A stretch of DNA of 16,691 bases from Calditrichota bacterium (GCA_030641085.1 DAOWIC010000144.1:1-16691); one strand, 5' to 3'. Positions 7,159 through 13,948 are shown, counted from the stretch's first letter. The notes: generated by a model not told the origin, from the sequence alone. A program made the numbers and translations.

Positions 7159-7730
7159 AAATCCTCCTGACAATATCTCGCGCTCAAGCGGCTCTTGAGT
7201 AACTTTCTGGCCCGAAAAAGATGGCTCTTCAAAGTGCCTTCGGGCAACTCCATCACCTGTGAAATCTCCTGGTAGTTCATCTGCTCAAGGTGAAAAAGCG
7301 TCACCACCGTCCGATATTGCGGCGGCAACTGGTTAATTGCCTTTCGGACAATGGACCCCACTTCAGCTCGACCGGCTGACTCGAGAGGACTGATCAGGTT
7401 CCCCGGTTCGTCATCGATGCCTTTCTCCTCGGCGCTCATATCACCGTATAAAGGCACCCGTTTCTTCTCGAGGTAATTGATGCAGGTGTTGTAGGCTATT
7501 CTCGCGATCCAGGTCGACAGCTTCGATTTTGCCTGAAACGATCCCAGATTTCGGTAAACCTTTACAAACACCTCCTGACACAAATCCTCCCGATCGGCGG
7601 AGTTATCTACCATTCGAAATACCATATGGCTGACCAGGCGCTGGTAGTCCTGTATAATAGCCTCAAAATCATCAGCTTTGCCGCTAACGATCCCGGCTAT
7701 CAGTCTCTCAGATCGGCCCTTATCATCCAT
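7149..7730 (-). CDS. ECF-family RNA polymerase sigma factor (RpoE-like)
   Basis: This is a 193-residue two-domain sigma-70 family factor. Region 2 spans about 22-92 and includes DREDLCQEVFVKVYRNL (46-62) and the promoter-melting segment LSTWIARIAYN (71-81). A variable acidic linker (about 95-122) leads to region 4 at about 128-180, with the helix-turn-helix YQEISQVMELPEGTLKSHL (153-171). It directs RNA polymerase to a stress or envelope regulon when released by the adjacent anti-sigma factor. The ATG at 7730 lacks a strong Shine-Dalgarno. The regulon cannot be read from this window, though the divergent small membrane protein gene is a natural first candidate. Confidence 0.94.
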   Translation of the reverse strand: MDDKGRSERLIAGIVSGKADDFEAIIQDYQRLVSHMVFRMVDNSADREDLCQEVFVKVYRNLGSFQAKSKLSTWIARIAYNTCINYLEKKRVPLYGDMSAEEKGIDDEPGNLISPLESAGRAEVGSIVRKAINQLPPQYRTVVTLFHLEQMNYQEISQVMELPEGTLKSHLFRARKLLKSRLSARYCQEDLCH

Positions 7731-7743
7731 ATTTACTCTATAC

Positions 7744-7768
7744 GACAGATAAGCGAAAAAGATGTTTC
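7744..7768 (-). promoter_or_regulatory. Possible ECF-type autoregulatory promoter
   Basis: On the minus strand GAAAC (7768-7764) is followed after 17 bases by GTC (7746-7744), roughly the GAAC / GTC spacing of ECF promoters. ECF factors often transcribe their own gene. The motif is short and could be chance. Confidence 0.2.
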
Positions 7769-7776
7769 GGGGTTTT

Positions 7777-7782
7777 TATAAT
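7777..7782 (+). promoter_or_regulatory. Possible -10 box for the DUF6249-like gene
   Basis: There is an exact TATAAT, but no recognisable -35 at normal spacing. Transcription from about 7789 would give a leader of about 70 bases before the ATG at 7858. The missing -35 could mean an alternative sigma factor or an activator. Confidence 0.3.
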
Positions 7783-7857
7783 TTGGCTCGCAACCTAATC
7801 CCGCCTGAGCGGTCTTATCAGGCAGACATTAAGCTGACTTTGAAAGGAGAAACAGGC

Positions 7858-8211
7858 ATGGAAGACGTGCTGATAACGATTGCTGTATTTGGCGGCATCG
7901 CGGTGCTGTTCCGAATCATAACCGACACAATGACCCGGCACAAGCTGATTAACGCCGGTCTGGTCGACGAAAAAGTGAAATACCTGTTCACGAGGCAACA
8001 TCAGTCGCAAAGTCTCACCAACATCAAGTGGGGCATGATTCTGGTCGGAATAGGACTGGCTCTGCTGATAAAGCAGTTGTTGCCCTACTATGTAGCCGAT
8101 GAAACGATGTTTGGCTTGATGTTCCTCTTTGCCGGGATCGCCTACCTGGTTTATTACGTCATAGCCGACAAGAGAACCCGTCGAAATTCCGAGGGAAGTG
8201 GGCAAGCGTAA
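7858..8211 (+). CDS. Small three-helix membrane protein (DUF6249-like)
   Basis: The product is 117 residues. A first membrane helix at about 3-21 is followed by a polar, basic cytoplasmic loop (about 22-55). Two closely spaced helices (about 58-75 and 84-102) and a charged tail complete it. The layout and the opening MEDVLITIAVFGGIAVLF resemble DUF6249 proteins, whose function is unknown. I chose the ATG at 7858 because AAAGGAG (7843-7849) lies eight bases upstream. A reading that extends to 7762 adds 32 residues without a ribosome site. The gene is divergent from the sigma/anti-sigma pair and ends in a strong terminator. A link to the sigma factor is only positional. Confidence 0.8.
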   Translation: MEDVLITIAVFGGIAVLFRIITDTMTRHKLINAGLVDEKVKYLFTRQHQSQSLTNIKWGMILVGIGLALLIKQLLPYYVADETMFGLMFLFAGIAYLVYYVIADKRTRRNSEGSGQA

Positions 8212-8230
8212 AACTTACCGCCAAGTGTTG

Positions 8231-8261
8231 AAAAGGCAGCCCTGACGGGGCTGCCTTTTTT
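8231..8261 (+). terminator. Intrinsic terminator, probably bidirectional
   Basis: The 12-base arms AAAAGGCAGCCC (8231-8242) and GGGCTGCCTTTT (8248-8259) flank a 5-base loop and run into six Ts (8256-8261). It ends the DUF6249-like transcript. Read from the other side it offers a T-rich exit for the oligopeptidase gene, which stops at 8284. Confidence 0.9.
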
Positions 8262-8283
8262 CTGCAAATTTGGTGCTATCCGA

Positions 8284-10407
8284 CTACTCAATTCCGAAGG
8301 CATCGAAAATGAAGGCATATTCAAAGGCGATCTCTTTGAGATAATCGAACCGCCCGGATGAACCGCCGTGACCCGCCCCCATGTTGGTCTTCAGCACCAG
8401 CAGGTTATTGTCGGTCTTGGCCGCACGCAACCGGGCTGCCCACTTGGCCGGTTCCCAGTACTGTACCCGAGGATCGTTCAGTCCGGCCGTAATTAACATG
8501 TTCGGATACTCCTGGGCGATGACATTATCGTAGGGCGAGTAGGACATCATATAGTCGAAGTACTCTTTTTCATTCGGATTGCCCCACTCTTCGTACTCGA
8601 TCACCGTTAACGGAATCGACGGATCCAGCATAGTGTTAATCAGGTCGACAAACGGGACATCCGCCACGAGAACCTCAAACAGGTCGGGACGCATATTCGC
8701 AATGGCGCCGATTAGCAGGCCGCCGGCGCTGCCGCTCCCGGCCGCCAGTTTCTCCGGGGACGTATACTGCTCGGCGATAAGAAATTCGGCGCAGGCGATG
8801 AAGTCGGTGAACGTGTTCTTTTTGTTTAACAGCTTCCCCTGGTCGTACCAGTAGCGCCCCATCTCTCCCCCGCCGCGTACGTGGGCGATGGCGTAAACAA
8901 AGCCCTTATCCAGCAAACTGAGGCGATTGGATGAAAAATAGGTGTTGCTGCTGATACCATAGGCGCCGTAACCATTCAGATAGACCGGGTTCGTACCGTC
9001 GCGCTTCAACCCCTTGCGATAGACCAGCGAAATCGGGATCATCGACCCGTCGGCGGCCGGGGCGAACACCCGTTCGCTCTGATACTGTTCCGGATCATAT
9101 CCGCCCAGCACCTCTTTCCGCTTTTTCAACTCGCGGGTCCGCTCTTTCATGTCATAGTCATAGACGGTGGTGGGCGTGACCAGCGATGTATAAGTGAAGC
9201 GAAGCAGCCTGGTGTCGAATTCCCGATTCTCCTCCGGCCAGAGGTGGTAGGTCGGCTCCGGGAACTCGATCTCATGCGACTTGCCTGATTTCAACTCAGT
9301 CACGCCGATCTGCTTCAGCCCGTTGACGCGCTTGTACACTACCAGGTAATCCTTGAACAGATCGAAGCCCTCCAGCTTGACCGAGTCCCGATGTGGCAGA
9401 ATTTCCACCCAGTTCCTTTTGGACGGCTTCTTCACCGAGACACGCATTAGTTTGAAATTAGGGGCGCCATCGTTGGTCAGGATGTAAAACTGCTTGTCGC
9501 GGTGGGAAACGTAGTACTCCATCTGAGGCTGTCTCGGATGGAGAACCTTAAACTGCTCCTGCAGTCGGTCGGCTCTAAGGTAATGCACTTCCGTGGTGGT
9601 GTTGCTCTCCAGAGTGAGCAGGATATACTTTTTACTGCGGGTCTTGGCGATACCCAGTTCAAAGGCCTGGTCGTTCTCGGTGTAGACCAGTTCATCGTTC
9701 AGATAGTCAGTACCCAGCTTGTGACGGTAGAGCTGATACGGACGCAGGGCATCATCGAGGACTGTATAAAACAGCGTCTTGTTGTCATTTCCCCAGACCA
9801 GCGGATAGTAAGCTCGCGGGACCCGGTCGGCCAGAAGTTCGCCGGACTTCAAATCCTTGACATATATAGTATAGATTTCCGAGCCATTGGTGTCGACCGA
9901 ATATGCCAGGAGGCGATGATTCGGGCTGACTGCGAGTTGCCCGATCTCCATATAATCCAGCCCGGCCGCCAGTTCGTTTTCGTCGAGAATGACCTCCTCG
10001 GTCGCTTCCAGTTTGCCCTTTTTGCGGCACTGGATACTGTACTGCTTGCCCTCCTCAGTCCGATCGTAGTAGTAATAGTCGCCGTCTTTGACCGGTACCG
10101 TATAATCCTCTTCCTTAATCCGGCCGCGCATCTGCCGGTAAAGTTCCTCCCGGAGGTCGGCCGTGTGGCCCATGACCGCCTCGGCGTAAGCGTTTTCCGC
10201 AGTCAGGTAGTCCATCACCTGCGGCTTACCACGCTCTCGCAGCCAGAAATAATCGTCAGTCCAGGTCGCTCCGTGGAGGTTGTTTTCAACAGTTGAAATT
10301 CGCGCCACCGGCGGAATCGGTTTCCGCTTTTGAATACAGGACTGCCCGATCAGGACCGCGCCCAAAACCAACAGCAGACCATATGTCGCCCGGCGAATTG
10401 CCATCAT
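8284..10407 (-). CDS. Oligopeptidase B-type serine peptidase (S9A), exported or lipoprotein form
   Basis: This 707-residue prolyl oligopeptidase-family enzyme has an N-terminal beta-propeller (about 40-445) and a C-terminal alpha/beta hydrolase domain. The catalytic residues are S560 in GSGSAGGLLIG, D645 in GLNDPRVQYWEPAKWA, and H680 in GAGHGG. The segment EYEEWGNP (604-611) matches the region that in oligopeptidase B holds the acidic residues binding Arg or Lys at the cleavage site, so tryptic-like cleavage of short peptides is expected. Unusually for oligopeptidase B, residues 8-23 form a hydrophobic signal ending in GQSC (C24). This could be a non-canonical lipobox, so a periplasmic or lipid-anchored enzyme is likely. 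Tandem ATGs occur at 10407 and 10404; GGGAG (10416-10412) fits the second better (seven bases against four). Confidence 0.93.
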   Translation of the reverse strand: MMAIRRATYGLLLVLGAVLIGQSCIQKRKPIPPVARISTVENNLHGATWTDDYFWLRERGKPQVMDYLTAENAYAEAVMGHTADLREELYRQMRGRIKEEDYTVPVKDGDYYYYDRTEEGKQYSIQCRKKGKLEATEEVILDENELAAGLDYMEIGQLAVSPNHRLLAYSVDTNGSEIYTIYVKDLKSGELLADRVPRAYYPLVWGNDNKTLFYTVLDDALRPYQLYRHKLGTDYLNDELVYTENDQAFELGIAKTRSKKYILLTLESNTTTEVHYLRADRLQEQFKVLHPRQPQMEYYVSHRDKQFYILTNDGAPNFKLMRVSVKKPSKRNWVEILPHRDSVKLEGFDLFKDYLVVYKRVNGLKQIGVTELKSGKSHEIEFPEPTYHLWPEENREFDTRLLRFTYTSLVTPTTVYDYDMKERTRELKKRKEVLGGYDPEQYQSERVFAPAADGSMIPISLVYRKGLKRDGTNPVYLNGYGAYGISSNTYFSSNRLSLLDKGFVYAIAHVRGGGEMGRYWYDQGKLLNKKNTFTDFIACAEFLIAEQYTSPEKLAAGSGSAGGLLIGAIANMRPDLFEVLVADVPFVDLINTMLDPSIPLTVIEYEEWGNPNEKEYFDYMMSYSPYDNVIAQEYPNMLITAGLNDPRVQYWEPAKWAARLRAAKTDNNLLVLKTNMGAGHGGSSGRFDYLKEIAFEYAFIFDAFGIE

Positions 10408-10435
10408 GATTCTCCCTTAATTCGATTTTGAACTT

Positions 10436-10464
10436 AAGGTATGGTCGATCGACGGTGCTGTCAA
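10436..10464 (-). promoter_or_regulatory. Oligopeptidase gene promoter with a palindrome in the spacer
   Basis: Minus strand: perfect TTGACA (10464-10459), a 17-base spacer, then TACCTT (10441-10436), placing the start near 10430. The spacer contains the 10-base perfect palindrome GTCGATCGAC (10444-10453), a possible operator. Confidence 0.4.
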
Positions 10465-10555
10465 ATAGTCATTAAGAAACCTGCTAACTGGACTCACATG
10501 ATCCACACTGCTCTGTATATAAATCACTTTCCGTGGGCAATGCCCAGCCAGACGC

Positions 10556-10573
10556 TTGTGACGCATTTCACAA
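10556..10573. promoter_or_regulatory. CRP/FNR-family operator
   Basis: TTGTGACGCATTTCACAA is a perfect 6-6-6 inverted repeat with the exact CRP core TGTGA-N6-TCACA (10557-10572). A 10-position exact match is expected about 0.016 times by chance on 16.7 kb of even composition, and this one is intergenic. It lies about 45 bases upstream of a possible plus-strand start near 10609, and about 135 bases upstream of the oligopeptidase start on the other strand. It may serve either. Confidence 0.6.
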
Positions 10574-10608
10574 TATATGTATGAGTGGTGGTTGGGGATA
10601 ATGGTTAT

Positions 10609-10858
10609 AGGGGTCGATGTGGACTGGTTTGGCGGGTGTCGGGCGGGAGTTTGCCTGGCTGGGGGTTTGTGATTATGTTCACAAGCGGTGAGTTTGGGGC
10701 GGTTGTTGGAGATCGTTCGCGAGGCTCTGAGCAAGCTGGTTGAGCCGGTCGTGAGAGTTGGCTCGGGCAGTTCTGGCCGGTTTTCTTCGGCGGCCGTATG
10801 CGGCTTTGATCAGCCGGCTGTTGTTAGAGACAGACCGGCTGTTTTCCCCTTTTTGTTT
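10609..10858 (+). ncRNA. Candidate small RNA of about 250 nt
   Basis: The case is circumstantial but coherent. A CRP-type site (centre 10564.5) and a -10-like GATAAT (10597-10602) precede a GT-rich stretch. Local hairpins follow, such as GGCTC/GAGCC (10723-10746) and GGCCG/CGGCC (10775-10795). A well-formed intrinsic terminator (10811-10858) closes the stretch although no protein gene on this strand lies upstream. The only plus-strand frame (10688-10873, GTG start, no ribosome site) runs past the terminator's T tract, so it would not be fully transcribed. The 5' end is a guess from the -10 position. It resembles no RNA family I know. Confidence 0.38.
10811..10858 (+). terminator. Intrinsic terminator with no upstream protein gene
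   Basis: CAGCCGGCTGT (10811-10821) pairs with ACAG-A-CCGGCTG (10830-10841), with one bulged A and an 8-base loop. A TTTT-CCCC-TTTTT-G-TTT tract (10842-10858) follows. On the minus strand the exit is not T-rich, so it is directional. It implies a transcript ending here. Confidence 0.7.
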
Positions 10859-10964
10859 ACTGATTTCTGTTAATTTTAGAGCTGTCGGTGTCTGGTCAGG
10901 TTGGTTGATATGGCGTGATATTGTTACTACTGGTTGTCGTATATTGTTTTTTGTAAAAAAGATC

Positions 10965-10993
10965 TTGACAGTTCGCTCTTTTATGCTTATGTT
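10965..10993 (+). promoter_or_regulatory. Promoter candidate for the secreted protein gene
   Basis: Perfect TTGACA (10965-10970), a 17-base spacer, then TATGTT (10988-10993). The start would be near 11000, giving an unusually long leader of about 350 bases. A second, weaker option is TATAAA at 11119-11124, just downstream of the paired palindromes. Confidence 0.45.
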
Positions 10994-11056
10994 TTGTTTG
11001 TCCAGGGAAATAGTTGTGATATTAGCGCTTCTGTTTTGAGTCTTCCGCACCTTTGT

Positions 11057-11081
11057 TAACGTTAGTTTTATCTTAACGTTA
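11057..11081. repeat. Two copies of the palindrome TAACGTTA
   Basis: The self-complementary octamer TAACGTTA occurs at 11057-11064 and 11074-11081, 17 bases apart. The copies can act as two operator half-regions for a dimeric regulator. In RNA they can pair with each other as an 8-base stem with a short loop. The pair lies just upstream of the weaker TATAAA promoter candidate. Confidence 0.5.
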
Positions 11082-11281
11082 CGATTCTAAAGCTCTTATC
11101 GTTCAGTTTTGTAGGGATTATAAAGACCAAGGGTGGTTTTATACATCCTTAGTTTATTTTGATCCTGATAATTTCCAAATCAACTTCATCTCATGATCTT
11201 TATTGAGGGCTTATTATCTGCCTTCATCTGTTTTGGTCATGGGCCAGGTTGAGGGGTGTGAATACATCCCACTTGTAAAAA

Positions 11282-11306
11282 GGCAATTAACCTTCGGGTT
11301 ATTGCC
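11282..11306 (+). other. UUCG-capped hairpin in the leader of the secreted protein gene
   Basis: GGCAATTAACC (11282-11292) pairs with GGTTATTGCC (11297-11306), with one bulged T, closed by a C(TTCG)G tetraloop, one of the most stable RNA loops. No T tract follows, so it is not a terminator. It ends 41 bases before the ATG and leaves the AAAGGAG ribosome site open. It would suit an mRNA-stabilising or regulatory leader element. Confidence 0.65.
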
Positions 11307-11347
11307 GCAAACTTAGAAGACCTTTAGTTGATTAAAGGAGCTTACTA

Positions 11348-13909
11348 ATGATGCAAAAAAGAACGATATATTCTTTGTTGCTGATCTCCTTTACACTGGT
11401 ATTTGCCGGTTCGCTTGCCTTCGGGCAGACGGTTGACATTCAGTCAAAAACCGTGGCCAAGTGCGAATCGTCAGGGCTTAGCATTACGGTAGATACTCCG
11501 AATGATGCTATGGCTCTGGAGATCGTACTGGAAGTTTCCGGCCCGCCAGCAGGCGCCTTTTTGGACGCCATGAGCGTTGTCTGGGATGCCGGCTTTGGCT
11601 ACCTGACCGGGACTGGCCGCGTGGTCGATCTTTCTGGCGCAGACGGTGAAACACCTGATACCGTCCGTATTGCCGCCATGTTGATCGATCCCGGTGACGC
11701 CTGTCTGCCGGCCGGAGAGACCCTGGTGGCCCAGTTAAACTTCACAGCCAATGCGGCCTGTGACGGGGTGGCGACTGTAGGAGAAGGTACCTTTGATGGT
11801 CCGCTGTACGACATTGAATCACAGTTTGTCGACTGCGTCACCATGGCCCTGGTACCGGCTGCGGTCAACGCCGGAACGGTGACGATTACCAACACCGCTC
11901 CCACTATCGACCCGGTCGTCGATGCTACGGTGCATTTCGATGACACCTACACCGGCCTCGTGGTCGGCCACGATATCGATGGCTGCGAGACGCTTACTTA
12001 CAGTAAAGTCTCCGGTCCGGCCGACCTGGAAGTTGACGAAGTTACCGGCGTGATCACCTGGGTGACCACCGGTGCCGACGTTGGCAACCATGTGGTGGAA
12101 GTAGCCGTCAGCGACGCCTGCGACGCCTCGGTAAGTACCAGCTTTAACATCTGCGTGGAGAACACGCCGCCGGTCATCACTTGCCCGGCCGACACCCTGA
12201 TCGCCCTTGGCGACGATCTGAGTGTAACCGTTACCGCTATCGACGATGATTCTGGTCCGGCTCCGCTTCTTTTTGAGCTGCTCAGTTTCGACGGTCCCGG
12301 TGCGGCCACGCTCGATCCGGCCACCGGCGTTTTCGAGTGGAGCACTCTTTTAGACGAGAGCTACAAGGGTATCTTCACCGCCACGGTGAAGGTCACCGAC
12401 GGTGCCAACACCGACTTCTGCTCACTGGAGAATGCCGACACCTGCAGCTTTGAGATCAAGGTGGTTAACTTCCTGGTCACCATCCAGAAGACCCACAATA
12501 CCCCTCAGGGTCAAGAGGTTTTGGTGGATGTCACGATGCAGGACAGCAACTTCGAGAACTACCCGATGGGCGGTTTTGACTTCCTGATTCAGTACGATCC
12601 GTCCGCGCTTGTTTTCCAGTATGCCGACCAGGGTCAGTTCCTTACTGACTGTGGATGGGAATACTTCACCTATCGCTATGGCCCGGCCGGTAACTGCGGC
12701 GCCAACGCCTGCCCGTCAGGCTTTTTGCGGATTTCGGCTATCGCCGAGACCAACAACGGCCCGATCCATCCGACCTGCTTCACCAATAGCGATCCGGCCA
12801 CCTCCAACCAGTTGGCCCAACTGCACTTTATGGTCACCAACGACCGGACCTTCGAGTGCATGTATATTCCGATCCGCTTCTTCTGGTATGACTGCGGCGA
12901 CAACACCATCTCCGACGTCGACGGTAACCAGCTCTTCATCTCCAACCGGATCTTCAATTTTGAGGATACCCTGGGTGTTTACAGTGGCTTGATCGCCGAC
13001 CCGACGGTCGAATTCCCGTCCGCCTTCGGCGCCAACTACACCTGTGACGTCGCCCTGGAAGATGGCAAGCCGGATCCGTTGCGTTTTATTGACTTTGTCA
13101 ACGGTGGTGTCGATATCGTCTGCGCCGACTCGATCGACGCTCGCGGCGATCTCAACCTTAACGAGATCCCGTACGAAATCGCCGACGCCGTCCTCTACAG
13201 CAACTACTTTGTTTATGGCCTCTCCGTCTTCACCGTTATGCCCGAAGGTCAGATCGCGGCCTCCGATGTAAACGCCGACGGTCTGACCCTCTCCGTGGCT
13301 GACCTGGTCTATTTGATCAGGGTCGTCATCGGTGACGCCACCGCCTATCCGAAGGTGGTGACCCCGGTCGAGGCCAACTATATCCATGCCAACAACGGCA
13401 TGGTGGCCATCAACGGCGACGTCCAGATCGGCGCCGCCTACATGGTTGTCGAAGGTGATGTCAGCCCCGAACTGAGAGCTACCAATATGGATATGCTCTA
13501 CAACTTCGACGGCGTCAACACCCGCGTGCTCGTCTACTCGCTCGAAGGCGAAGCCTTCACCGGCGAAATGGCCAGCGTCAACGGCAACATCATCTCCATC
13601 GAGATGGCTAACTTCGAGGGTAACCCGATCGCGGCTAAACTTATCCCGGCCGAGTTCGCCCTCAACCAGAACTATCCTAACCCGTTCAACCCGACTACCA
13701 CCATCAACTTCGCCCTGCCGATGGATTCCGACTACAACCTTGACATCTATAATGTCAACGGCCAGAGAGTCGCCTCCTTCAACGGCAGCCACGAAGCCGG
13801 TGTCGTCGAGATCGAATGGGAAGCTTCCAACTATGCCAGCGGTATCTACTTCTACAAGCTGACCGCCGGAAGCTTCACCGACACCAAGAAGATGGTTCTG
13901 CTCAAGTAA
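11348..13909 (+). CDS. Secreted modular protein: cohesin-like, Ig-like, dockerin-like, T9SS-type C-terminal domain
   Basis: The 853-residue protein has a signal peptide (hydrophobic 8-25, likely cut after AFG26). A beta-rich cohesin-like module (about 28-180) is followed by two cadherin/Ig-like modules (about 184-271 and 273-372; TNTAPTIDPV and ENTPPVITCP starts). A second cohesin-like module spans about 374-545. Two dockerin-like calcium loops follow, at about 600-624 (GDLNLNEIPYEIADA) and 639-663 (SDVNADGLTLSVADLVYLI). The C-terminal 85 residues carry NYPNPFNPTTTI (775-786) and end in the SGIYFYKLTAG...KKMVLLK pattern of type IX secretion sorting domains. Eighteen cysteines after the signal suggest disulfides. 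The ATG has AAAGGAG (11334-11340) seven bases upstream. Codons in the second half strongly favour C endings, hinting at high expression. Its partner or surface role is unknown. Confidence 0.9.
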   Translation: MMQKRTIYSLLLISFTLVFAGSLAFGQTVDIQSKTVAKCESSGLSITVDTPNDAMALEIVLEVSGPPAGAFLDAMSVVWDAGFGYLTGTGRVVDLSGADGETPDTVRIAAMLIDPGDACLPAGETLVAQLNFTANAACDGVATVGEGTFDGPLYDIESQFVDCVTMALVPAAVNAGTVTITNTAPTIDPVVDATVHFDDTYTGLVVGHDIDGCETLTYSKVSGPADLEVDEVTGVITWVTTGADVGNHVVEVAVSDACDASVSTSFNICVENTPPVITCPADTLIALGDDLSVTVTAIDDDSGPAPLLFELLSFDGPGAATLDPATGVFEWSTLLDESYKGIFTATVKVTDGANTDFCSLENADTCSFEIKVVNFLVTIQKTHNTPQGQEVLVDVTMQDSNFENYPMGGFDFLIQYDPSALVFQYADQGQFLTDCGWEYFTYRYGPAGNCGANACPSGFLRISAIAETNNGPIHPTCFTNSDPATSNQLAQLHFMVTNDRTFECMYIPIRFFWYDCGDNTISDVDGNQLFISNRIFNFEDTLGVYSGLIADPTVEFPSAFGANYTCDVALEDGKPDPLRFIDFVNGGVDIVCADSIDARGDLNLNEIPYEIADAVLYSNYFVYGLSVFTVMPEGQIAASDVNADGLTLSVADLVYLIRVVIGDATAYPKVVTPVEANYIHANNGMVAINGDVQIGAAYMVVEGDVSPELRATNMDMLYNFDGVNTRVLVYSLEGEAFTGEMASVNGNIISIEMANFEGNPIAAKLIPAEFALNQNYPNPFNPTTTINFALPMDSDYNLDIYNVNGQRVASFNGSHEAGVVEIEWEASNYASGIYFYKLTAGSFTDTKKMVLLK

Positions 13910-13948
13910 GTAGCACCTTTTGTACTGAAGTAAGCTGTTACAACATAA

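Larger units (their letters stand above)
10408..11347. other. 940-bp gene-poor regulatory region
   Basis: No convincing protein gene lies here. Open frames on either strand (up to 123 codons) lack ribosome sites and have biased, low-complexity products. From left to right I see the oligopeptidase promoter, a perfect CRP-type site, a GT-rich and then hairpin-rich stretch closed by an intrinsic terminator, a T-rich stretch with a good promoter, a pair of TAACGTTA palindromes, and a UUCG-capped hairpin close to the secreted protein gene. Confidence 0.7.

Noticed and set aside
7762..7857. A 32-residue N-terminal extension of the DUF6249-like protein
   Set aside because: There is no ribosome site at 7762, whereas AAAGGAG stands eight bases before the ATG at 7858, and the extension overlaps the divergent promoter region.
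9502..10296. A 264-codon plus-strand frame opposite the oligopeptidase gene
   Set aside because: The sense strand encodes a full-length enzyme with its catalytic triad; the antisense product has no recognisable features.
10688..10873. A 61-codon plus-strand frame with an amphipathic start (LLEIVREALSKLVEPV)
   Set aside because: It looked briefly protein-like, but it starts at a GTG without a ribosome site and its stop lies beyond the intrinsic terminator, so the message would end before the stop codon. Left as part of the small RNA candidate.
10679..11050. A 123-codon minus-strand frame in the long intergenic region
   Set aside because: It has no Shine-Dalgarno, a low-complexity N/Q/T/R-rich product from skewed DNA, and it runs across the predicted terminator and promoter of the other strand.
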